Origin: Bacteroidales bacterium
Lineage (GTDB): Bacteria; Bacteroidota; Bacteroidia; Bacteroidales; Tenuifilaceae
Reading direction: 5' to 3'
DNA length: 64,000 nucleotides
Assembly (NCBI GenBank): GCA_003818205.1
Contig: RPRQ01000011.1
Span: forward strand, 1 to 64,000
Positions 53,361-61,541 of this stretch are shown piece by piece; position 1 is the stretch's first letter; each line of letters opens with the position of its first letter. Under the pieces are notes generated by a model that was not told where the DNA came from, searched no databases, and saw only the letters and a list, made by a program, of their open reading frames with translations. A program made the position numbers and the translations under genes.

Positions 53361-54125
53361 TTACTTCAAAAAGATATTCAACGCAAGTAAAGCCAACGAA
53401 AGGGTTGAAATTAAAAGATAAGGTGACGAGCCAATGCTTGTTTTTGCCTTAACTGGTTCAATGTAAACAATATCGTTAGGCATAAGGTAGAAGAACTCCG
53501 ACTCCAATATGCTTTGTTTAGTCATATCAAGCACTTGAACCTTAGAGCCATTATCGGTTTGACGCACAAGAATTACCCTTCGTAAATTGCTGAAATCTCT
53601 GGCACCCCCCGCACGACCTAGGGCTTGAAAAAGATTAACCTCCTCCTTCTCAACGGTATATGTCCCTGGGCTATTAACCTCTCCCAAAACGGAAACCTGA
53701 AAATTGACGAGTTTAACAACAACCGTACACTCCTTAAAATATTCATTAAGTGCCTTTTGAATCAACACTTTCGATTGTTCAATGGTCAAACCCTCAACTT
53801 GCAGCTTATCAATAAAGGATACATGTATAAAACCACCCTCATCAATGGTGTAGCTGTTGAGGAACAAATAGGTTGGATTCATAAGGTTTGGCAAATCGCT
53901 TTGAAAGAACTTAGAAGTTTTTTCATCAACGCTATAAACCTTGATGTACAGGTTATCGCCTTTATGAAGTTTATACGATGACTTGCCTGCGTTAGTAAAC
54001 GTGGCTGTTTGCTCAGAAAGACCCTGTAGCATCAAAATATTTTTGCGTGAAGCGCATCCCGTTAATAATGCTGGCAACATCATCACGAATACCATTTTTA
54101 GAATAGTAGTAGCTAGTTTTTTCAT
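53361..54125 (-). CDS. Wza-like polysaccharide export lipoprotein
   Basis: A 254-residue protein with a lipoprotein signal (MVFVMMLPALLTGCASR; Cys near residue 24), a Poly_export domain (YKLHKGDNLYIKVYSVDEKTS near 51-71 and VSFIDKLQVEGLTIEQSKVLIQKAL near 105-130) and an SLBB segment (VSVLGEVNSPGTYTVEKEEVNLFQALGRAGG). A C-terminal helix (YLLISTLSLALLALNIFLK) could span the outer membrane, as in Wza. It forms the export channel for the polymer handled by the Wzc-like kinase gene directly downstream. Confidence 0.9.
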   Translation of the reverse strand: MKKLATTILKMVFVMMLPALLTGCASRKNILMLQGLSEQTATFTNAGKSSYKLHKGDNLYIKVYSVDEKTSKFFQSDLPNLMNPTYLFLNSYTIDEGGFIHVSFIDKLQVEGLTIEQSKVLIQKALNEYFKECTVVVKLVNFQVSVLGEVNSPGTYTVEKEEVNLFQALGRAGGARDFSNLRRVILVRQTDNGSKVQVLDMTKQSILESEFFYLMPNDIVYIEPVKAKTSIGSSPYLLISTLSLALLALNIFLK

Positions 54126-54140
54126 TGTAATGTTGTTTAT

Positions 54141-55922
54141 CTATGGTTTTACACGTAAGCCATTTTTATAGGTTGCAATAAAAGAACCTTTAACGCCAAT
54201 GCTTGAAGCAACCTTCTTTGCTGCCGAAAAGGAGGTATAAGCAGAAATTAAATATTTATACCACCCATCCTCAAACTTCATGGTGAGAGGATAATCAACC
54301 TTAATTATATCTCGAACGATGTTAATGGATAAGGGGTTTCGTGATGCTGCAACCTGAATCACATATATGGGATTCCCATTCTGCTTAATGGTTAGCATCT
54401 CCATCAAATCTTTCCTAGGCCATTGAATACGCTTTTGATTATGGTAAGGCATTATAAAAGCATCCTCTATCCCACAGGAATCGCGGGTAGTCTTTGCTTC
54501 ATTCATATAAATATAATCGCCGATTGAATACCTGTACCAGCCATCCTCCTGCTTAACGTTTACAGGGTTAAAACCATTATAAATGGCTGCTAAAGCTTCA
54601 TTTGAGATTGGTTGACGCGATGCCGCTATTTGAACACGATATATAATTGAATATACGGACGTGTCCATAGATGCCAATATAGGCTGCTTTACGCTAAAAA
54701 TAGCAACCCTTCCCTTGCTGTTATAACCCGAAACAAATCCTCGCAAAATACACTCTCTTGCCAAGAATTTATTGGCAGAATCAATCGAAGTGAATTTACC
54801 TACATGGTACTTATACCAGCCTTCCTCCATATTTTCAGCTATTTTATAATTCGAGCAGTATAACTCTTTCTTTAGCTTATCAATAACCAACCGAGTTCTA
54901 TTTGCAGCAATTTGAACAGTAAAATACTCAACCCCAAGGGTTTTTATTCTTTCTTTTGATATCAAGCTATTAATCTCAAATTGTGTATTCTGGTTTATCG
55001 CTAACCTTTGAGACTCCCCTTTTATTGAATATGTATGATCCGGACCATTAGCTACTCGATTTTTATTTGAACCAGCTCTTGTATTCTTATCACCCTGATT
55101 ATCGCTTCCAATAATTTGATTCGTTTTATCCTTGGTAAGCTCATCCTTACCGCTAAGATTAGCTGATACATTGTTAACCAATGAGCCTTGATTAATGATT
55201 GCATCGTTAGAACTATTCAAATCAACTTCCTTCTTCTTCTCATTGAAACGGTTTTTATAGGAATCGGCTAACTTCTGTGAACTAAAAAAGTTTCGTTCAG
55301 CTGGCTTATATTCCCATTGTTCATAGGTCATCGGAGCATTCGACTCGTTCCAAACCTTTCTAAACCGCTCAATCATATCAATGTTGATTACTATATCGCT
55401 CGGAAAATCCTTTGGTTGAACTAAGCGCACCGAATTCTCCTTAACGCAACCAAATAGCACTTGAATGCCAAATTTCTGAAGAACTATTACTTGATGAGAT
55501 TTTTCAACAATAACTAGCGCCCTTTTTAATGACTTAAATGAAGGGTTTGTCAGGTTTATTGTGTCAGTTAGCTCTTTATAGGCAGCAGATGCTTCATTAA
55601 AATATCTTTTGGCATTTTCTTTTGATGTGCTATCCGATCGTTGCCAGACTCCCTGTAACTTCTCTTTCGCCGAATATTGTATCCTGAATAGGGTAATCAA
55701 CCTTTCAATTCGAATCTGATCGGATAGATTAACATTTATAGCATCATTGTAGAGAGTAACACATTCTTTATACGATTGTTCAACAGAACCTATAACATCT
55801 TTACTAGTTGTAGGTGTACAAAACGCTAACTCCGAAAGGTGTAAATCACCAATCTGAGCATTCACATAAAGTGAAAAAAAACTAAGAAAAAGGGAAAGGC
55901 TGAATCTTATTGATTTTTTCAC
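54141..55922 (-). CDS. Secreted protein with three SPOR-like domains
   Basis: A 593-residue protein with a signal peptide (SIRFSLSLFLSFFSLYVNAQ). Residues about 20-330 are helical with a low-complexity linker. Three related C-terminal units follow, each starting with a Y-x-V-Q-I/V-A-A-x-R strand: YFTVQIAANR, YRVQIAASRQ and YVIQVAASRN, each with GWY(K/R)Y and a later aromatic/Gly strand. This is the pattern of SPOR domains, which bind denuded peptidoglycan glycan strands. Three in a row would strengthen binding. It is 15 bp upstream of the Wza-like gene, so it is probably a cell-wall-anchored part of the export machine. Confidence 0.75.
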   Translation of the reverse strand: MKKSIRFSLSLFLSFFSLYVNAQIGDLHLSELAFCTPTTSKDVIGSVEQSYKECVTLYNDAINVNLSDQIRIERLITLFRIQYSAKEKLQGVWQRSDSTSKENAKRYFNEASAAYKELTDTINLTNPSFKSLKRALVIVEKSHQVIVLQKFGIQVLFGCVKENSVRLVQPKDFPSDIVINIDMIERFRKVWNESNAPMTYEQWEYKPAERNFFSSQKLADSYKNRFNEKKKEVDLNSSNDAIINQGSLVNNVSANLSGKDELTKDKTNQIIGSDNQGDKNTRAGSNKNRVANGPDHTYSIKGESQRLAINQNTQFEINSLISKERIKTLGVEYFTVQIAANRTRLVIDKLKKELYCSNYKIAENMEEGWYKYHVGKFTSIDSANKFLARECILRGFVSGYNSKGRVAIFSVKQPILASMDTSVYSIIYRVQIAASRQPISNEALAAIYNGFNPVNVKQEDGWYRYSIGDYIYMNEAKTTRDSCGIEDAFIMPYHNQKRIQWPRKDLMEMLTIKQNGNPIYVIQVAASRNPLSINIVRDIIKVDYPLTMKFEDGWYKYLISAYTSFSAAKKVASSIGVKGSFIATYKNGLRVKP

Positions 55923-56149
55923 TTTTTGCTTTTTTTATTGTGCATTTTAAGCAAAAAAAACAAAAACGAACTAATTATAGAGGGTGATATTCATCATCAC
56001 TGATCATTACCGCCCATCATTTATTACTCATTATCAGATAAATAGATAATACAAATGCATGACGCAAAATCTTGCTACAGCTATTTCAGTAAGCACCAAG
56101 GGAAGAATAATAGATTTTGAAAAGAAAGGTGATAAGAATAAAATACTAA

Positions 56150-56230
56150 TTTTTCACTACTGACCGACTAAAATACTATACAATTCATGAAATACTTGAT
56201 ATTACTACATTCTATGTATAGGTCGCCCCT
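56150..56230 (-). repeat. 81-bp inverted repeat, copy B
   Basis: Exact reverse complement of 28733-28813. It lies in the 554-bp gap (55923-56476) between the SPOR-protein and thioesterase genes, immediately followed by a REP-like palindrome; no gene is credible in that gap. Confidence 0.85.
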
Positions 56231-56236
56231 GCCTAC

Positions 56237-56256
56237 CCTGCCTACCGGCAGGCAGG
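56237..56256 (-). repeat. REP-like 20-bp palindrome, copy 4 (inverted)
   Basis: CCTGCCTACCGGCAGGCAGG, same orientation as 48701-48720 and inverse to the other two, flanked by CTGCCTACC and CGGCAGGCAGG units that lengthen the GC-rich block to about 40 bp. Confidence 0.7.
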
Positions 56257-56476
56257 CGGCAGGCAGGCTTGGCGACTTTGCGAGAATTATTAGTGCGAGA
56301 ATAGCATGTTTAATTGACATTTATATTTTTCTTTCATGGGTGTTTGTGCTTTCGCACTATCATGGGTGTTTCATAAGAAATATCTACTAAATTATGAGCC
56401 TGAATAGTTACTTTCCTCTAGGTTATTGCTAAATTCAAAAACACAGATTTTCATGCAATAGCAACAAAAAGAGCGC

Positions 56477-56890
56477 TTATACCATATCCGTAAATCCGGG
56501 GATATCCTCCACCTTCATGGGCCTGCCCTTACACAAACCAACACCTATTACCTTTGCATGAACAACATGCTTATTTTCGGGTAGTTTATAAATATCCTGT
56601 TCAAACACCAGTCTCAAAAGACCTTCTTTATAGGTATTCACTTTTACTACGAAGTTATCATCACTTGAAAGTGAAAATTTATAGTCAATTTCAATTCTTG
56701 ATACAACCAGATCGATTCCCTCAGTGTGTAATTTGGCAAAATCGATCTTTTTACTTAGGAGGAATTGATGTCGTGTATGCTCCAAATAGTTAAGATAAAC
56801 AGCATTGTTTACAATTCCCTGCAAATCGCACTCATAATCACGAACTGAAAACTCAAGTTCATACTGGTATTTTTTTTCTTCTTTAATCAT
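56477..56890 (-). CDS. Hot-dog acyl-CoA thioesterase (YbgC/4HBT-like)
   Basis: A 137-residue single hot-dog domain. The family motif VRDYECDLQGIVNNAVYLNYLEHTRHQFL at about residues 16-44 contains the Asp/Gln-rich active segment and the YLEHTRH helix, and VSRIEIDYKFSLSSDDNFVVKV follows. It hydrolyses acyl-CoA esters; chain preference is not predictable. It appears monocistronic. Confidence 0.88.
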   Translation of the reverse strand: MIKEEKKYQYELEFSVRDYECDLQGIVNNAVYLNYLEHTRHQFLLSKKIDFAKLHTEGIDLVVSRIEIDYKFSLSSDDNFVVKVNTYKEGLLRLVFEQDIYKLPENKHVVHAKVIGVGLCKGRPMKVEDIPGFTDMV

Positions 56891-57045
56891 CCTATTATCA
56901 ATTACATTTCATTGCGAATTAAGGGTAGAAACAACTACCTACAAGCGTAATCAGATTTCAATCAAAATCAAAAAACAAGAACTATTCTAACATCCGATTG
57001 TTAATAAGTTGCAATAAACTTAAAAAATCAATAAAAATCAAATAA

Positions 57046-58131
57046 ATGGAACAGCGAAAGTTATTCAACACCTATCATTTAGGCAAAATCGAATTAAAGA
57101 ATCGAATTGTTATGGCGCCGATGACCCGTTCAAGGGCAATTGGGAATATCCCGAATGAATTAAATGCAACCTACTACGGGCAACGTGCAGGTGCAGGATT
57201 GATAATTACTGAGGGTACATCGCCATCGCCAAATGGTTTGGGCTATTCACGAATTCCTGGTCTATTCGGCAAGGAGCAGGTTGAGGGTTGGAAGAAGGTA
57301 ACATCAGCAGTACATGCAAAGGATGGAAAGATATTCGTTCAAATAATGCATACAGGAAGAATTAGCCATCCATTAAATCTTCCAAAAGGAGCATTGGTGC
57401 TTGCTCCATCAGCAGTTAAACCTGCAGGGCAAATGTGGACCGATAGCGATGGAATGCAGGATTTCCCTATCCCAAAGGGAATGTCATCGGCTGAACTATT
57501 TCAGGCAAAGGAAGAATATGTAACTGCATCAAAAAATGCCATTGAGGCAGGATTTGATGGAGTTGAGCTCCATGGAGCCAATGGTTATCTGCTTGAGCAA
57601 TTCATCTCACCTGTTAGCAATAAAAGAACAGATAATTATGGTGGAAGTATCGAAAACCGATGCCGATTTGTGATTGAGGTTGTATCAGCAGTTTGTAAAG
57701 CGATAGGAAAAGATAAAGTGGGTATTCGTTTCTCTCCCTATGGAGTAGCTAGCGATATGCCGCATTACCCTGAAATTGATGAAACGTACACCTATCTTGC
57801 TAATAAGATTAATGAGATTGGTTTAGTATATGTTCACCTTGTTGACCATAGCGCCATGGGTGCACCTCAAGTGCCTGCTACTATTAAGAAGACTTTCAGA
57901 GATATTTTTAAAGGAAGTTTAATCCTATCGGGTGGTTACGATTTAGGTAGAGCTGAACAGGATATTGAAAATAAATCTGCCGATTTAATAGCTTTTGGTC
58001 GTCCATTCATCAATAACCCCGATTTGGTTTATAGGTTTCAGAATAACAAGCAATTAACAACCGAATTAGACATGGCTAAGTTCTATACACCGGATGAAAA
58101 AGGTTATACGGATTACGCTTTTTTAGAATAA
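57046..58131 (+). CDS. Old Yellow Enzyme, alkene reductase
   Basis: A 361-residue FMN-dependent TIM-barrel reductase of the NemA/OYE group. Family marks: LKNRIVMAPMTRSRA near 17-31, VELHGANGYLLEQFISPVSNKRTDNYGGSIENRCRF near 170-205, and ILSGGYD and AFGRPFINNPDLVYR near 310-330. It reduces activated double bonds or nitro compounds with NAD(P)H. It ends 68 bp before the lysC leader peptide; its own terminator is not evident, so some read-through into the leader is possible. Confidence 0.9.
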   Translation: MEQRKLFNTYHLGKIELKNRIVMAPMTRSRAIGNIPNELNATYYGQRAGAGLIITEGTSPSPNGLGYSRIPGLFGKEQVEGWKKVTSAVHAKDGKIFVQIMHTGRISHPLNLPKGALVLAPSAVKPAGQMWTDSDGMQDFPIPKGMSSAELFQAKEEYVTASKNAIEAGFDGVELHGANGYLLEQFISPVSNKRTDNYGGSIENRCRFVIEVVSAVCKAIGKDKVGIRFSPYGVASDMPHYPEIDETYTYLANKINEIGLVYVHLVDHSAMGAPQVPATIKKTFRDIFKGSLILSGGYDLGRAEQDIENKSADLIAFGRPFINNPDLVYRFQNNKQLTTELDMAKFYTPDEKGYTDYAFLE

Positions 58132-58169
58132 TTTTCTAAAAAGATGATATGGCGTATTAAAATATTTCA

Positions 58170-58177
58170 TATACTTG
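58170..58177 (+). promoter_or_regulatory. Tentative -7 box of the lysC leader transcript
   Basis: TATACTTG is one base from TAnnTTTG and lies 22 bp before the leader-peptide ATG (58200), which would give a short 5' end. No -33 element was recognised, so this is weak. Confidence 0.3.
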
Positions 58178-58199
58178 CATCCGATTAAACACCCATTTT

Positions 58200-58325
58200 A
58201 TGAATTCTTGTTTGGCCGTTTCTTCCATTAAACTTGACGTTATGCTTAAGAAAAGCATGATGAAGAAAGATATGTTTAAGGGTAAGAAGATGCAATTGCT
58301 GTGCAGGCCAAAACTAGAGGATTGA
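58200..58325 (+). CDS. Candidate lysC leader peptide (Lys/Met-rich)
   Basis: A 41-codon frame, MNSCLAVSSIKLDV at the start and QLLCRPKLED at the end. It has nine Lys (codons 11, 17, 18, 22, 23, 27, 29, 30, 38) and six Met (1, 15, 20, 21, 25, 31), with most clustered in codons 15-31. It lies between the OYE gene and lysC and is followed by a Rho-independent terminator. Bases 58302-58309 (TGCAGGCC, codons 35-37) are complementary to the 5' arm of that terminator (58361-58368). Thus a ribosome stalled on the Lys/Met codons would leave this arm free to form an antiterminator, while one reaching the stop would cover it. It reads as a ribosome-mediated attenuator for the lysC-lysA operon. It is too short to be sure of from sequence alone. 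Confidence 0.65.
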   Translation: MNSCLAVSSIKLDVMLKKSMMKKDMFKGKKMQLLCRPKLED

Positions 58326-58359
58326 TGTGTAAAAAATAAAACATTAATATAAAAGACAA

Positions 58360-58389
58360 GGGCCTGCAGAATTCTGCAGGCCTTTTTTT
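58360..58389 (+). terminator. Attenuator terminator in front of lysC
   Basis: GGCCTGCAG (58361-58369) pairs with CTGCAGGCC (58374-58382) around AATT, followed by seven T (58383-58389). It is a textbook intrinsic terminator, 23 nt upstream of the lysC ATG. Its 5' arm can instead pair with 58302-58309 in the leader peptide region. Confidence 0.88.
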
Positions 58390-58412
58390 GTTTAACTCTT
58401 AACCATAAAAAA

Positions 58413-59744
58413 ATGAAAGTATTGAAGTTTGGTGGTACATCGGTTGGAACTGCCCAACGAATCAGAAATCTTGCGGAAATTATTCCGTCGAATGAACCCA
58501 TTATTGTCGTTCTATCGGCAATGTCGGGTACAACCAATGCATTAATCGCAATTGCCGATGAGGCAAAGAAAGGTAATTCAGAGAGGGCAACGGATTTGGC
58601 AAAGGAACTTGAGGCTAAGTACTATGTGACTAGCAACGAGCTTTTCTTTACCAATTTATATAAAAAACGTGGCGAAGAGTTTATCAATGATATGTTTAGC
58701 AAGGTTTTTCAGGATATCAGAAGAGGTTTTAATGGCAATGAGTATAACGATACGATAGCATCAGGCGAACTGTTATCTACAGGTCTATTTCATCTATACC
58801 TATCGGAGCAGAAAAAGAATAATGCCTATCTTCCTGCCTTGAATTACATGAAAACTAATAGTGACCAAGAACCCGATTACGAATTCATTGCTGAGAATAT
58901 TGAGCGAATTCTTAACGATTATATTGGGACAAAAATATTTGTAACCCAAGGGTTTATTTGCAGAAATGCACAGGGCGAAGTTGATAATTTAGGCCGTGGT
59001 GGAAGCGATTATTCCGCAGCAGTTATAGGTAATGTTGTTGATGCAGAAGAGGTTCAGATATGGACTGATATTGACGGTATTCATAATAATGACCCTCGTT
59101 TTGTAAGCGGAACAGCTCCCCTTCGCGAGCTATCATTCGACGAAGCGGCTGAGCTGGCCTATTTCGGAGCAAAGATTCTGCATCCATCAACCATTAACCC
59201 ATGCAGCCGTAAAGGGATTCCTGTAATCCTAAAGAATACGCTCCAACCCAGCGATTCAGGAACGATTATAAGCCATCATTACAACCCATCGGGGGTAAAG
59301 GCCATTGCAGCAAAGGATGGAATTACGGCTATAAAAATTCGCTCATCGAGGATGCTGATGGCCCATGGTTTTTTGAAAAAAATCTTTCAGATTTTCGATG
59401 AGTACAGCACATCAGTCGATATGATTACCACCTCGGAGGTTGCCGTATCGCTAACCATCGATAATACCAAAAATTTGGATAAGATTTTGGAGGAGTTAAA
59501 CGTATTCTCAACTGTTGAGGTAGATAAGGAGCAGACGATTATCTGTATTGTAGGCGATTTTGTTGCCGATAGAAACGGATATGCAGGTAAAATCTTCAAC
59601 ACTTTGAAAAACATTCCAATTCGAATGATTTCGTACGGAGGAAGCAACCATAACGTTTCCATATTGGTGAGCAGCAATCATAAAATCGATACGCTTAGGG
59701 CATTGCATGAAGTTGTTAATGAACATAAACTAGTTAAAGCGTAA
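58413..59744 (+). CDS. lysC: Aspartate kinase (monofunctional)
   Basis: A 443-residue aspartokinase without a fused homoserine dehydrogenase. The nucleotide site KFGGTSVGTAQRI is at residues 4-16, the GRGGSDYSAA loop near 190-199 and the WTDIDGIHNNDPR region near 212-224. Two ACT domains follow (GITAIKIRSSRML... and TIICIVGDFVADRNGYAGKI), the usual site of lysine feedback. It phosphorylates aspartate for Lys, Thr and Met synthesis. Pairing with lysA, 3 bp downstream, and a Lys-rich leader with an attenuator before it imply that the Lys branch controls it. Confidence 0.92.
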   Translation: MKVLKFGGTSVGTAQRIRNLAEIIPSNEPIIVVLSAMSGTTNALIAIADEAKKGNSERATDLAKELEAKYYVTSNELFFTNLYKKRGEEFINDMFSKVFQDIRRGFNGNEYNDTIASGELLSTGLFHLYLSEQKKNNAYLPALNYMKTNSDQEPDYEFIAENIERILNDYIGTKIFVTQGFICRNAQGEVDNLGRGGSDYSAAVIGNVVDAEEVQIWTDIDGIHNNDPRFVSGTAPLRELSFDEAAELAYFGAKILHPSTINPCSRKGIPVILKNTLQPSDSGTIISHHYNPSGVKAIAAKDGITAIKIRSSRMLMAHGFLKKIFQIFDEYSTSVDMITTSEVAVSLTIDNTKNLDKILEELNVFSTVEVDKEQTIICIVGDFVADRNGYAGKIFNTLKNIPIRMISYGGSNHNVSILVSSNHKIDTLRALHEVVNEHKLVKA

Positions 59745-59747
59745 GCC

Positions 59748-60926
59748 ATGATAAAAATAGAATCGCTCGGTGAATTGGAATCAACACCAACACCATTTTA
59801 TTTTTACGATACTAATCTGCTCGACCAAACCCTGCAAAGGGTTAAGGAATCATCAGCAAAGTATGGCTTTGATGTTCACTTTGCGGTAAAAGCCAATGCC
59901 AATCGTAAAATCCTTAAAAGAATTGCATTTTATGGACTTGGCGCCGATTGTGTTAGCGGCAACGAGGTTGAGTTAGCCATTCAATGCGGTTTTAATCCAA
60001 ATCAAATTGTATTTGCAGGGGTTGGTAAAACCGACTCTGAAATTGAATATGCGCTTGATAATAAAATCTTCTGTTTTCATAGCGAATCGGTGCAGGAGCT
60101 GATTGTTATCAATGAGTTTGCAGCAAAACGTTCAATCATAGCAAAAATTGCCCTGAGGCTGAATCCTGACGTAAAGGCCAATACTCATCACCACATTACA
60201 ACAGGGATGATTGAGAATAAATTTGGACTTTCCATCGAGGAGGTTCTTGAAGCGAAAGAAGTTCTCCCAAGCCTAAAAAACATCAAGCTAATTGGCTTAC
60301 ACTATCATATTGGCTCTCAAATAACCGACTTGGAGGTATTCCGTAATCTATCAGAAAAAGCAAATCAGCTGAAAGATGAGCTTTTCCCTGAAAGTAGTTT
60401 CAACTATATCAATATGGGAGGTGGATTGGGAATCGATTATTCGAATCCAAGCAGCAATCCAATTCCTGATTTTGAGGGGTATTTCTCAACCTTTCACAAA
60501 AATCTAAAAGTAACTTCGGATCAAAAGGTTCATTTCGAGTTGGGTCGTTCAATTGTTGGTCAATGCGGTAGTTTGATAACCAAAGTAACCTACATTAAAG
60601 GTACATCTAAACGAAAATTTGCAGTGGTTGATGCGGGAATGAACGATTTAATTCGCCCTGCGCTATACGATGCAAGCCATGCAATCGTTAATCTCTCATC
60701 AAAAGGCGATATTTCAACCTATGATGTTGTTGGTCCCGTTTGTGAATCGGCGGATTGCTTCGCAAAGGAGATTCCTCTTCCACAATTGCAACGAGGCGAT
60801 ATACTTGCAATCTACTCGTGCGGTGCCTATGGCGAGGTGATGAGCTCACGGTATAACATGCGAGAGATTCCTTATGCTGTTTACTCTGAGGAGAGGCTCG
60901 TACCTTTTACAGAAATTAGGGATTAA
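59748..60926 (+). CDS. lysA: Diaminopimelate decarboxylase
   Basis: A 392-residue fold-type III PLP decarboxylase. The PLP lysine lies in VHFAVKANANRKIL near residue 48; other marks are LNPDVKANTHHHITTG, GLHYHIGSQITD near 182-193, NMGGGLGIDY near 222-231, and the active-site GPVCESADCFAKE near 325-337. It makes lysine from meso-diaminopimelate, the last step of the pathway. It begins 3 bp after lysC, so the two are co-transcribed and share the attenuated leader. Confidence 0.93.
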   Translation: MIKIESLGELESTPTPFYFYDTNLLDQTLQRVKESSAKYGFDVHFAVKANANRKILKRIAFYGLGADCVSGNEVELAIQCGFNPNQIVFAGVGKTDSEIEYALDNKIFCFHSESVQELIVINEFAAKRSIIAKIALRLNPDVKANTHHHITTGMIENKFGLSIEEVLEAKEVLPSLKNIKLIGLHYHIGSQITDLEVFRNLSEKANQLKDELFPESSFNYINMGGGLGIDYSNPSSNPIPDFEGYFSTFHKNLKVTSDQKVHFELGRSIVGQCGSLITKVTYIKGTSKRKFAVVDAGMNDLIRPALYDASHAIVNLSSKGDISTYDVVGPVCESADCFAKEIPLPQLQRGDILAIYSCGAYGEVMSSRYNMREIPYAVYSEERLVPFTEIRD

Positions 60927-60946
60927 TAGATTATTTCATTATAAAA

Positions 60947-61309
60947 ATGAATATCAATATATATCAAACCAACCAAACCTTTATTGCCGAGGTAATCTCC
61001 GATGAGGTATTAATAAATGAGGTTCAGGATGCTCTAGAGTTAATGGTAAACTGTGGATACCAGGGGGCAAAAAAGATCATCATCCACGAGAAGAATATTA
61101 TTACCGATTTTTTCGATCTAAAAACACGAATTGCAGGTGATATTCTTCAGAAGTTCTCCAATTACGATGTTCAACTTGCAATTGTAGGAGATTTCTTAAA
61201 CATATCAAGCAAGAGCCTGAAAGATTTCATTTACGAGAGCAACAGAATAGGTAGAATTAGCTTTGTTAGCTCAATCGATGAGGCTAAGGCAAAATTAGCC
61301 GTACATTAA
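60947..61309 (+). CDS. DUF4180 family protein
   Basis: A 120-residue soluble alpha/beta protein. VQDALELMVNCGYQGAKKIIIHEKNIITDFFDLKTRIAGDILQKFSNYDVQLAIVGDF is the DUF4180 signature. A STAS-like fold is likely; the function is unknown. It lies 20 bp after lysA and is probably the third gene of the operon; a long-stem terminator follows. Confidence 0.85.
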   Translation: MNINIYQTNQTFIAEVISDEVLINEVQDALELMVNCGYQGAKKIIIHEKNIITDFFDLKTRIAGDILQKFSNYDVQLAIVGDFLNISSKSLKDFIYESNRIGRISFVSSIDEAKAKLAVH

Positions 61310-61352
61310 AATCAAATGAATGTTTAGTTGTTAGTAGTAGTTATAAATGAAG

Positions 61353-61413
61353 AAACCACACTAGGCACGATAATTCGAATTGAATTGAATTAAAGCAACT
61401 AGTGTGGTTTTTG
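61353..61413 (+). terminator. Terminator of the lysC-lysA operon
   Basis: AAACCACACTAG (61353-61364) pairs with CTAGTGTGGTTT (61399-61410), with an inner AATTCGAATT palindrome, and TTTTTG follows. It works in the plus direction after the DUF4180 gene. Confidence 0.75.
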
Positions 61414-61419
61414 TGTTCT

Positions 61420-61541
61420 GTCTTTTGTCTTTTGTCTTTTGTCTTTGTCTTCCAACTCCCGACTTCTGACTCCCGACTTCTGACTTCTGACTTCTGACTT
61501 CTGACTCCTGACTTCTGACTCCTGACTTCTGACTCCTGACT
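61420..61541. repeat. Short tandem repeats at the 3' end of the S9 peptidase gene
   Basis: Copies of a CTTTTGTCT unit (about 61420-61450) are followed by about twelve 7-bp CTTCTGA/CTCCTGA-type units that run to the stop codon of the peptidase gene (61540-61542). The array is an expandable low-complexity tract. No gene is credible in it. Confidence 0.75.

Noticed and set aside
58157-58537. 126-codon frame on the minus strand across the lysC leader
   Set aside because: It overlaps the lysC start, the terminator and the leader peptide on the opposite strand; the attenuator explains the sequence better.
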